DNA of 64,000 nt from Owenia fusiformis (lineage: Eukaryota; Annelida; Polychaeta; Sabellida; Oweniidae): assembly GCA_903813345.2 (NCBI GenBank), contig CAIIXF020000008.1:19884822-19948821 (forward strand). The letters are read 5' to 3'. A model generated the notes under the pieces. That model had not been told where the DNA came from. It saw nothing but the letters and a program-made list of their open reading frames with translations, and did not search any database. This document shows positions 12,266 to 23,140 of the stretch, in pieces; the first letter of the stretch is position 1; the number at the start of each line of letters is the position of its first letter. The position numbers and the translations under genes are program-made.

Positions 12266-13158
12266 AAAGCCAATATCTTAAAATACGTCATTGCTTAAAT
12301 TAGAAGAGACCTTTCGAAAATTACTTCGATGTGGTTGTTCCTGAATTATACCTATAAAATACAACAATCCGCCCGGCCATTCCACAAAAAGTGATCGTTC
12401 ACACAGTTATGTTCTCTACCTTTGTTGAACAGATACAAACCAAGAGTAAAACCATGTCCCTCTCAGCTTACCCTTTGCATTCGTTTGACTTCACTTCTTA
12501 AAAGAGAGCTTTGTCTGTAGTTTAACTAGACTCTGCACGCAGGGTACTCTCAGCTCATTTTTGTCAAAACTTTCAGTGTCATAAAATGGACTGTATTCTC
12601 ATTGGCTTTTAATTTCAGGGTAATTGCATCATTTAAAAAGCTGCTTCTCTATTGGTTCTTATGTAAATCGTAACCAAACTTTTCATTCATAAATCAATTG
12701 TAGCATGTCGTGTAGTGGACTTTCCATGAAGAATCTTATGACCATATATGGTGTCTCTTATCAAAATATTGACATAAACAAAGTACTGCCTGCGTATCCC
12801 TCAACGTTCATGAGTATCAGTCTAATCTACTAACAAGGAAAACTAAAATGTTTAAGAATAGATTTCAAATGGTGGAAGGACTCGGGGGTCGCGAATATTT
12901 GACCAGATTTCAAGGGTAGGGAAATTGACACATTATTTGGCCCCAAGTTAAGTAATTAGACAGGCCAAAATTATTTTTATCAAATTCCCAACCCATGCCT
13001 GCGTGGAGGGGTCTCACCCAAACGTTTGAATGGTGCATAAGTAGTAAGGTACAACTAGACAACAGCAACGCCAAAGCGTAGCAAATCCCATTGAACAGCC
13101 ATGGCTGGCATATTTACAAAGTATTTAGCAAAAATGGCAGCCATTTTTTAAAACAGTC

Positions 13159-13930
13159 ACCTTCTACCAAAAGTGTCTTTAGACAGTGTGCCATGCTTAT
13201 AGTAATCACATACCAAATATGAACAAAATCGCTCCACTACTTTACTAGTTATAGTAAAATACATTAAAATGGTGGCCATTTTGAATGGCCACCTTCTACC
13301 AAAAGTGTCATTAGACAGTGTGCCATGCTTATAGTATTCACATACCAAATATGAACAAAATCGCTCCACTACTTTTCGAGTTATAGTAAAATAATTAAAA
13401 TGGCGGCCATTTTTCAAAATGTCCACCATTTTTCAAAATTGCCACCTTCTACCAAAATGTACCAAATATGAACAAAATCGCTCCACTACTTTACTAGTTA
13501 TAGTAAAATACATTAAAATGGTGGCCATTTTGAATGGCCACCTTCTACCAAAAGTGTCATTAGACAGTGTGCCATGCTTATAGTGTTCACATACCAAATA
13601 TGAACAAAATAGCTCCACTACATTTCCAGTTATAGCAAAATATACTACAATGGCGGCCAATTTTCAAAATGGCCACCATCTACCAAAAACTCCAGTAGAC
13701 AGTGTGCCATGCTTATAGTATTCACATACCAAATATGAACAAAATCGCTCCACTACTTTTCGAGTTATAGTAAAACACGTTAAAATAGCGGCCATTTTTA
13801 AAATGGATGCCTTCTACCAAAAGTGTCATTCGATAGTGTGCCATGCTTATAGTATTCACATATCAAATATGAAAAAAATCGCTCCACTACTTTTTGAGTT
13901 ACAGCAAAATTCGTAAATAACAAGTGGAGG
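13159..13930. repeat. Satellite-like tandem array, about 134-bp unit, six copies
   Basis: Units start with ACCTTCTACCAAAAGTGT near 13159, 13291, 13444, 13540, 13675 and 13809. Each runs through CAGTGTGCCATGCTTATAGT, AATATGAACAAAATCGCTCC and AGTTATAGTAAAAT to a GGCGGCCATTTT spacer. The third unit has an internal deletion. A degenerate partial copy continues to about 14200. Open frames seen on the minus strand here simply follow the repeat. Confidence 0.9.
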
Positions 13931-14851
13931 CCGGCATTTTTCAAGATGGCTGCCATGTGCTTCTTAAATATCTACATTTGTAGCTTTATAAATGTCCTAT
14001 ATAATTTTTTTACATTTCAAACATATGGCTATTACAGTTTTATATATTGCACCTAAATTACTGTAAAATTGGCACTATAATGGCCGCCATTTTTAAATGA
14101 GTGGCCATTTTGAAATCGGCTTTCGAGCAGAACTTCTACCCCCATAGGGTATATGTGTACAAAATATGAACAAAATCAGGCCAACAGTATTTGAGTTATT
14201 GATATCGTCTACAGTTGGGGACAAAAATAAATGACAGGTCGATTTTCGATCACCATTTCCTAATTATGGTGGTCTGAAAGCCCATAATTTCCAATATTGT
14301 CTAGATATATATCCCTTAAAATTTGTATATTTTACATTTTGTATAATCTCATCCACTGATGTATGGCCTCTTGTAAATTCTCTTATTTTTAACATGGGAA
14401 ATCCTCACTTCAGCAAATCCACCTGTCATTTATTTATGTCCCCAACTGTAGAGCACTTTTAGACAACAAAAGTATCAAAAGTTGGGAGTAGGTTTATCAC
14501 TTCGTTTTTTTGCAAGCCTTGGTCAAAGTAAAACTACGAAAAAAGCACTCATTTTTACTATAGAATCACCTATTATCACCCAAATGGCCATATGTTGTCA
14601 AGGTCGCCCTGTTAAACGTAGAATTACTGAGCTAAATCTGCTCTTCAGACAATGTTGGATAGCTTTTCTTTACCACAGAACAAAGATCTTTGCACTGGTA
14701 TGCCCATTTCCATGAGATAATACATGTGAAAGAGGAACTATGTCTTAATGTCATCAAAACTTTTTTGCACTACTTTTGGTGTAATAATACCATCTGATTG
14801 GTTGTTGGTGTAAACAGTGAGTCGGGGCAATCTGCACGAGGTTCAGTTTTT

Positions 14852-17486
14852 ACTTGGTTCGGTTTTTCATTAAGGGAAGTACATTAATCCCATGATTCAA
14901 AGTGCTTTTCTGCCATTGGTTCGGTTTAAGTTTGTACAACAAACGTCCACGAATCCAGGGCAGGTTGACATTATACCATTACATTTGTTTTGGGTGTATA
15001 CTTTTTGTTTTGACACTAGACAAAAATATTTCCCCAATATATGGTGCATTATGGGTAGGATTTGCTGTGAAATAATGAACGTAAGTCAGTGACATCTATC
15101 CCAAATTAAATGTTCCTATAAAGTTATAGATAGCGCATGCGTCATGATAACTTCAACCAATCTCATCACTGGGTTTAATGAGCACGCATCATAAACTGAA
15201 TACTTTCCCAGCATTTCGGCTTGAGGATACGATTTTACACTGACCAATTGCAAACGAGATATAGCGAGAGGACGCAGTTGAGAAACATTTTGTGAAGAAT
15301 GAGCACATTTTAACTGCTTTCTACTATCTCCACGTAATTTGAGGTAGATCTAGTCTATGGGTTTTCATCTTTTGAACCGTGAGTGATAATATTGGTTTCA
15401 AAATCATATTACAACTATTTGGTCGAACCTACCTTTAGTTTTCAGCACCCATTTTACACCACATATAACGCTTTATACTTCATTCACAATTTACTGTCAA
15501 ACATGTGGTGATGTTGCAGAAATGAACGATAAACTGATGGAGTAAAGTTTTAAAGTATTTTTAGAGAGCCTCGTTTTCACTTTGGCGCTAATTTTGTTGG
15601 TCCAGTGTAAAATTCTGCAGGAAATCCCCCGGGATAAATTCAAAGTACACCGGGTTCGGATATATACACTTGTTCCGTAATCGTAACGTGTTTCTATAAC
15701 AATACCCCCCCCCCTCCATCCTTCCAAAAATATTTAATTAGAGATTTCTATGAAATGATGCAAATGTGGGTCTCTGATATGCTCAGAATGTACCGGAAAG
15801 AGTCTATGTAGATCTATTGTACCTGTAGGCCTTTACAGATCACACGAAATTACAAAACTGTGAGCAAATTAAAGATAGAGATGTGATAAAATTGGTTTCA
15901 CTTGTTTTTGAGATGACTAAGCTTCATGACTGTGTTACTGGCCCCTCTGCTCATCAATTAAATTTTGCATGGCTACCACTCTCTTGAGATAGACAAGACT
16001 TATCATCCGTGTTCTCCCAGTATCTCGAGGGGCACGGCAATGTCATTCTAGGATTGTTTTGACATAAACATTACCTTTCAGGACATGTGCACGAGGTGGT
16101 AGAGATTTACATTGGAGCGGATTCTTTAAAGGGCCAACAAAGTTGGTGGTCATACATATGCTGTAGTGATGACACTTTGTCAACCTTAAGAACATTGCCA
16201 ATTTAATGACAAACAAATTTTCCCAAACTTTACTTGGTTGAAAAGGTGAATTGCCAGCTGGGTTGCATTTTTGGTACATCTACAGATGATGCTGAACAAT
16301 GAATATGACCCGAGTTGTGCATAGATGGACTTGCATTAAAACCCAAGAGGTCTGAAAAATATTGCATGAGAATTAACCATTGACTTTGTCCATTATAAAT
16401 CATTTTAAAACTCGCCTTCTATTTCGGATATTTAAAAAAAACTTTGCATAGGACCTTTAAAGTGCCCGATAAAGTATAAAATGCGCATGCGTCCAGGTGT
16501 TGATAAACTATAAATAGCGAAAATCCAGGGTTTGTCACCACAAGGTAAGCCAGGACGTGTTGAGAGAACAGCTAGTGTTGATATTGAATTTATATGTAGC
16601 CAGATAAGTTTCCTTATTGAAATTACATATGGTTATTAGCAATACTTTGTAGGTGCTAAATAATAAAATATTTAGAGTATATATGAGAGAAATTGGTCAT
16701 TTCGAACCTGTTGAAAAGTTTGTGGCTCTCGGCTACACCGGGGAATTTACTTCCATGAGTACACACATAAATGTGGGGTTCCCCAAGAGGTACGCGACAA
16801 GGTGACCTGGCATCAAATGTGCGACTATCACTATCGAGAAGATAAAATAACGAATACGACAATAAGTTATTGCATGTGACAATTCCGAGCCTTCATCTCA
16901 CTGAAGTATTTTGAAGTGAAAATAGGATTTTTGTTTTGATACATGGATTCAGATGAACGTAACTTTATTCTGACAACTAATCAAAACTGAACAAAATTGA
17001 TTGTACGTAACAGACAATTTATTGTTTTACAATGTTTTGATTGGCTAAACGAATGAAACCAACAAATTATGACATATAAAATGACAATTTTGAAATGCAA
17101 AATTTAAAAGTGACAAACACAACCTCCCTATCCACTCTTTGGGAGCCCTAGTAAATTAGTAATATGTACATGCAGCAGTGGTAGTGTGCAGCTTATTATC
17201 ACACTACGCTTTGTATTCTAAAGCCTGTTGTTTGTAATAACACTGTTCACTCAACGTATGTTTTGTGGGCAGTCAACGATAATCATTGTTTTATCCCGGT
17301 TATATGACCTCGGCAATTATAACAAAACCGTACTAAACGAAAAAACGCAAATAAGAGAAAGCTTTCACACACATATAAAAAATGAACTAGTCTAATCCGC
17401 CAGTATAAACTCTGTGCTATACGTAGCCGGGTCAGGCGCACACTTTAACAAATTGATTAGTCAAATGAGAGAGGTGGTCTATAGAT
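14852..17486. other. Intergenic, no gene recognised
   Basis: I see only short, unconvincing frames on both strands, a C-run near 15704, and AT-rich unique-looking sequence. Nothing here has supportable coding potential. Confidence 0.5.
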
Positions 17487-17494
17487 GGCGACCT

Positions 17495-18391
17495 TATGGT
17501 GTTTCATTTTTCAAGAATGTTCTCGGATTACAAGGGCCCTTTAACACGGGGTTACAAATGGTGCCAGTAGTTCACTGATTTTTTTCCAACAAAATCCGAT
17601 AACGTTAAAACTGGTCCGTCGGCCATTCTTTCCGTCCCATTGAATTACATGTACATTGTGGGCGATGCCCATTTTTCAATGGAAAACAATGTTTCGCACT
17701 TCTTTGCTGCTCTTTTTCCAGAAATGGTTAGAATCAATTTTTCTGATATAAGCATTTGAGAATATATCAAAACACTTTCAACTGATGTAAACTAAACTGT
17801 TCTAGCACTTTTTATCGCAAAGATATAGCAGATCTACTGGTCCAGGGGTCAAATAGATAAAAAATGCATATATTGGGCATTTAAATTCACAAATGTTTTT
17901 CTTTTCTGTCAACAATTTTAATATTTTAGAAAATTTTTATCATAAAATAACAAAATATCCCCTTGCAAATCTAATAAATCGTGTTTTAAGCAGAAAAGTG
18001 GCCGAAATCAATTTCTATTTTTGACCCCCTCCCCCAGTAGACTACAGGTTAGTAGACTGGCAATATCTCAGCGACAAAAAATGCTAGAACAATCTAGTTT
18101 GCATCAATTGAAAGTGTTTTGATGTATATCCAAATGCTCATAACAGGAAAACATTTACCAATCATTTCTGGAAAATGAGAAGCAAAGAAGTGCGAAATAA
18201 TGTTTTCCATTGAAAAGTGGGCGTCGCTCACAATGTAATCCAATGGGACGGAAAGATTGGTTGACGGACCTGTTTTAACGTTATCCAATGTTGTTGAAAA
18301 AAGATCAGTGAACTACTGGCACCATTTGTAACCCCATGTTAAAGGGCCGTTATGATCTGGAGAAAACATTCTTGAAAAATGAAACACCCTA
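17495..18391. mobile_element. Fold-back hAT-like element with 8-bp target duplication
   Basis: Long inverted arms (about 17495-17845 and 18045-18391) begin TATGGTGTTTCATTTTTCAA and end in TTGAAAAATGAAACACCCTA. GGCGACCT occurs immediately outside both ends (17487-17494 and 18392-18399). An 8-bp duplication and a TAGGG-type terminus are hAT hallmarks. The 897-bp element codes for nothing recognisable; both arms contain the same diverged sequence (e.g. GAACTACTGGCACCATTTGT on the right). Confidence 0.75.
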
Positions 18392-18969
18392 GGCGACCTT
18401 GAGTGAGCTCGACTAGCAAAACAACCTTTTAAGGGTTGTCGAGTTGGCCGAGAGGGCGTCTCTGATAATCTGTCTTAAATATTGGTCAAAAATGTAAACG
18501 ACAATGGTTAAATTATTTGTACCTGATCGAACGTTTCTCAATTCTATTGTTTGGCTTCAACAAGATATTTTACATTGTTTTTTGTTATAAAATACTGACG
18601 TCCTCTGGGTCGCAAGATCACGCAAACAGCATGCTCATGAATCTTCTTCCATGTAAAAACATTACAACGCGAACTTTCAACTTTTCTATGTTACATTAAT
18701 TACATCATTTTATATAAGGACGTTAATGTTTTATTCAATTCGTGTGGACAATTCGTTCCAGCGTTAAATACATTCAAAATGGCGGTTTACCGCTGATTTA
18801 TACCACAACATGACGTTTACACATTATAATGGTTTTTATACAGGATATATATACTACTCATATAACTAAAACGTGTTATTTTATGTGAACACTGTATGCC
18901 TCTTAAAGACAACATAGACAATGTAGACACTAAATTATCTTATAAATGTTATAGAGAAAAATCCACTCT

Positions 18970-19793
18970 CACAGGCTGGTATCGAAAGATTTGTCCCCTG
19001 TAACGTACGGTGCATGCAATTTTTCATTAAAACACTAAGAATACTTCACAATTTATTTTTTTAACTCATATGTTTTGTTATATCAAAGAAAATTACTTAG
19101 TCCATACAATGGATATATCTTTGGCGGATAACCTTCACTTCTCTTTGAAGTCCCATAACGATAGGAAGAAAGGGTCTTGGAAATGGCGCCGGAGTATCAT
19201 ACTTCAAAATGTAGGCCTACCATTTCTTTTTTAACTTTTTAATGGCACGATATAATGACACGATAATATTTATATATGATCTCAGCATAACTCTAAGGGT
19301 ATTAATTAAATATTGACATTTTGGGTCTTTTTAATTTTTAAAAAAAAATAATGTTTAATTTTTTTCCGCTGTGACGGAGCAGTTGCAAATATGAACTGTA
19401 AAACTGCTCCATCACAGCGGGCAAAAAAAATTAAACATATTTTTTTATAAACAATTAAAAAGTTCCAATACATCCAGATCTCCCCAATACATTCAGAGTT
19501 GTGCTGAAAATATGTGTAAATGTGTCACAATATCATGCCATTAAAAAGTAAGAAATGGTACATTTTAGAGGATGATACTCTGGCGTCGTTTTTAATAGCT
19601 TTTACTCCTAGCGTTATTGGACTTCAAACAGAAGTGAGGGTTACGCGCAAATGATATCCATTAAAAGGAGTAAGTAAAATTGCCTTTGATATAACGAAAC
19701 ATATGAGTTAAAAAATAAATTGTGAAGTATTCTTAGTATTTTTATGAAAAATAGCATGCACACAGCGGACAAATCTTTCGATACGAGCCTGTG
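18970..19793. mobile_element. Palindromic fold-back element with 5-bp target duplication
   Basis: The element begins CACAGGCTGGTATCGAAAGA and ends in the inverse, finishing TACGAGCCTGTG. ACTCT flanks both ends (18965-18969 and 19794-19798). The arms meet at a centre near 19390 with CCGCTGTGACGGAGCAGTT facing AACTGCTCCATCACAGCGG-like sequence. It is non-coding. A CAC terminus with a 5-bp duplication fits Transib-like elements, but this is only a suggestion. A solo end of the same family lies at 26311-26365. Confidence 0.75.
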
Positions 19794-20011
19794 ACTCTAA
19801 TATACAATTATTTGCGTACGTTATGGCTGACTAGTCAAACGTTGAACTAAGAACTACTTAACTCGGACACAACGTACATGAAGCTATTATTGATACACAT
19901 ATTGCGTTCATAATGAAACTATGGCATTCATATGTAACATCATCTCTATCTACCAAAATTGAGTTATCCAAACTTCAATGATAATTGTAGAATCGAACAC
20001 GAAACATTCAT

Positions 20012-21180
20012 CTATTTCTTAATAAAGCGTAACATGTCTTGATGAGAGAGCCTTGGGGACGCATAAATGGGAATATCAAGTCCTGGAATTTTCCGCTTAT
20101 TTGGGAAATTTGATTGCCAGTATTCATTAGGAAATATTGTCCGTTTCTCTTGGCTAGTACCTTGCCAGTAATCATCAGGGAAAATCTTTTCCATAGATCG
20201 TTTAACTGATTGATCTTTGGAATATTCATCTGGGAAAATCATTCGTTTCTGTTGTCCAATATTCTCCCACATCTCTGGAGGGAAGACGCCGCTTTCACGC
20301 TTTCCCGGAAAAGTTTGTTTCCAATACGGAGTAGCTCGCTTTGTGTCTTCGTCCATTTTCCAATAGCCTGGAGGGAATACGGCACGCTTAATACTTGGCA
20401 CCGTTTGTTTCCAATAAGGAAACGCTCTCTTGTTCTCATATTCATTATCCCAAAATTCAGGTGGAAAAGCCATACGTTTTCCGGGCGAAATTTGTTTCCA
20501 CGAGGGTATAGATCTTTTCTGATAGACTCCATCGTCGTAATATTCAGGTGGGAATACACCACGTTTACCAGGGTATGTTTGCTTCCATGCCGGGAACGCC
20601 CGCTTTTCATTCTTCCAATATTCTGGAGGGAAAACTGCTCTTTTTTCAGCTTCTAAATTTCCCCAAAATTCTGGTGGGAATGCAGATCTTTTTTCGGCAT
20701 TTACGCTTTCCCAAAATTCTGGTGGAAAAACAGATCTTTTTTCAGTATTTACGCTTTCCCAAAATTCTGGCGGGAAAACTGATCTTTTGCTTGCATCTAT
20801 ATTATCCCAAAATTCCGGTGGGAAAACAGCGCGTTTTATTTGATTCGCATCCCTCCAGTATTCCGGAGGAAAAATGTTCTCAGCTTCTGGATTTGAAGCC
20901 CACGATTTCCAATAAGGAAAACGCAACACATCCCTTTTTGACGTCTGGGAATCCCAAAATTCAGGTGGAAATACTTCACTGTCAGAGGGAATGTATCGTG
21001 CCGAAGTAGAAGCAAAAACTGCAAGGAACACAAGCTGAATTCCTGTCATCGCACTAAAAAAATAAAAAATTCTCATTCAAAATTAATTAATATTTAAAAA
21101 ATATGTCAATTATACACAGCTGGTTATTCGGATTCAATTTTCAAAAATAAATTGAAAATAACTCACCGCAATCTTGTCAT
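20012..21180 (-). CDS. Multi-peptide neuropeptide precursor (FPPEFW / WKQT families)
   Basis: Two exons are inferred: 21180-21167 (ATG and four codons) and 21053-20012. The first has donor GCG|GTGAGT; the second has acceptor TTTTTTTAG. An in-frame TAG lies just before the ATG. A signal peptide (MTRLRAMTGIQLVFLAVFAS) leads into ~330 residues cut by 18 Lys-Arg sites. Family A peptides carry a core such as AVFPPEFWDNIDAS, SVFPPEFWESVNTE, GVFPPEYYDDGVYQ and TIFPNEYWQSNFPN. Family B peptides are AFPAWKQTYPG, SIPSWKQISPG and ATPYWKQTFPG, each followed by KR, so the glycine would be converted to a C-terminal amide; AFPYWKQTVPSI lacks it. The end is a non-repetitive tail (KIPGLDIPIYASPRLSHQDM). It would be processed in the secretory pathway by prohormone convertase and released as signalling peptides. 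I do not recognise the family. Secretory, KR-processed nature is well supported; function is unknown. Confidence 0.85.
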
Positions 21181-22082
21181 CTAGATCTAAATTGAGTCCG
21201 TCTCTTCAGATCGCAACTAATATTCTCTCGAACGTGTCTAGATTGCCGATACCTAAATAGTATTCTATCGGAAGTTAATCCTCTTGTTAGTTTGTCAATC
21301 CGCGATTAGTATTACCTCATCTATATCCGCATTGAGCGATTGGCTACGAAGTATCCCTCGAATATGGTTTCATTGGTAACACACATTATGGTCACCAATT
21401 ATTGAAGTATCCTCGTGAAAAACTAAGTTGAAGTCTTCAAACAAATTGAAAGTCCAATTAATAAAGATATGATTCGTCTATAGCTATATTTATTCTAAAG
21501 TGCATTTACAAAATTGAATATTATTAGCGGATGAACCCCTTAAGACGGGGGCAATAGATTTGCCATTTTCCGATCCAATATGGAAGATAACTATATTAAT
21601 GAGGATTTGGACCTCTAGACGAGTTAACCTCTTCAGTGAACTCGCAGCTCGCAATAATATCAGGGAGATTGTGTATATTTAAGGTAATGAAGGTTTCTTA
21701 CAGGTTAAAGATAAGGGCTTGCCATTCCGCAGATATTATTTTTCTTTGTTTTGTCACGAACCAGATGTATATCGCGGCAAACATTGAAAGACCAACTGCT
21801 CATTAGCATTATTACAGAACAGAAGAACGGAACTGATAAGATAAATATTTCGTAGAATTGTATGAAGGAAACACAGGATTGATTCACCTACGTAGATATT
21901 TCGTGGTCAAAACAATTTGTTGTGCGGGGGAAGTGTAACTACCTATAGGAAACAACTTATAGCCCACAAACCCCGCCTTCAATATACGTCACCAAGTGTT
22001 GTTACACCGTTATAGTTCTGAAGTGTTGTTATAAATATTAGAGATACAAATTAATATTTATTCAATTCTGACCATACAATAA

Positions 22083-22932
22083 CACCCTATGCAGACAGAG
22101 CCTGTGGGAAATATTGGGTGCGGCGCAAATGAGCGGAGGGTGCGGAGCTAACGGTCATTTTTGAATTTAAAATTGGGATATTTCTGAAACTAAGCCGTTT
22201 TGGGACTTCAAATATACCAAGATATATGTATTTGACACCAAATACCAATAAAATTGTGAAAATAGTAGTGCAATTCATTTAATAGCGACGCAGTATGCCT
22301 TAAACATTTCCCAGATCTATATATTTTGAGACTATCCTTTTAATACTGCGTCCCCAGCATTCATAAAAAATGGTGTTCAAGATACACTACCCACGCAAAT
22401 TATTTTTGCATCTTGGAAGCCAGGCAGTATCTGTGTGATTTTATAAAAATTCGGAAATGTTCTTCAGATATGAGCCCCCTCTAAATATTGGGTGCGGAGC
22501 TACGTTTATGGAGCTGCTCCGCACCAATATTTAGAGGGGGCTCATATCTGAAAAACATTCCGAATTTTTATAAAATCACACAGATACTGCCTGGCTTCCA
22601 AGATGCAAAAATAATTTGTATAGATAGTGTACCTTGAACACCATTTTTTATGAATGCTGGGGACTCAGTATTAAAAGGATAATTTCAAAATATATAGGTC
22701 TGGGAAAGGTTTAAGGCACACTGCGTCGCTATAGAATGAATTGCTCTACTATTTTCACAATTGTAAATGATATTTGGTGTCAAATACACATATCTTGGTA
22801 TATTTGAAGTCCCAAAACGGCTTAGTTTCAGAAATATCCCAAATTTAAATTCAAAAATGACCGTTAGCTCCGCACCCTCCGCTCATTTGCTCCGCACCCA
22901 ATATTTCCCACAGGCTCTGTCTGCATAGGGTG
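22083..22932. mobile_element. 850-bp near-perfect palindromic element with 5-bp target duplication
   Basis: Two ~420-bp arms mirror each other around 22508. The ends are CACCCTATGCAGACAGAGCC and GGCTCTGTCTGCATAGGGTG, flanked by AATAA on both sides (22078-22082 and 22933-22937). At the centre, CCCCCTCTAAATATTGG faces its inverse. The single short frame at 22087-22278 is a shadow. The arms are so similar that insertion looks recent. CAC terminus and 5-bp duplication match the element at 18970, though the sequences differ. Confidence 0.85.
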
Positions 22933-22994
22933 AATAATTGAAAATGGATTTTCTAAAGATCACTTATGCAAACACAATTATACAATAACTAATG

Positions 22995-23140
22995 CCATTT
23001 ATTAGTGTTCATTGTCACAGACAATTTTACATAACGACAAATTTAAATTTGAATTTAGTGATCATGGATGCAGTTTGCATTCGAAACGTCTAAAACAAAA
23101 AATTGTAATAAAGTCTGTGACAATGAACACTAATAAATGG
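22995..23140. mobile_element. Short TIR element (MITE), 146 bp
   Basis: CCATTTATTAGTGTTCATTG, followed by TCACAGAC, opens the element, and its exact inverse closes it at 23140. The interior contains GATCATGGATGCAGTTTGCA, of unknown origin. Confidence 0.75.

Larger units (their letters stand above)
11276..14851. mobile_element. 3.6-kb segment bounded by 26-bp perfect inverted repeats
   Basis: Positions 11276-11301 and 14826-14851 are exact inverted copies (starting AAAAACTGAACCTCGTG). Outward, the match continues as CAAG with one mismatch. The interval holds the dispersed repeat at 11928, the (GGACAGAC)n tract and the ~134-bp satellite at 13159. No transposase frame is visible, so if it is a transposon it is non-autonomous. 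No clear target duplication was found. Confidence 0.5.

Noticed and set aside
20210-21009. Plus-strand frames of ~150 codons over the peptide gene
   Set aside because: They are antisense shadows of the repetitive precursor; the minus strand has signal peptide, KR sites and splice logic.
20012-21076. Longer start of the peptide precursor at 21074-21076
   Set aside because: The extra residues (MRIFYFFSA) come from the pyrimidine tract of a splice acceptor; the upstream exon gives a proper start in frame.
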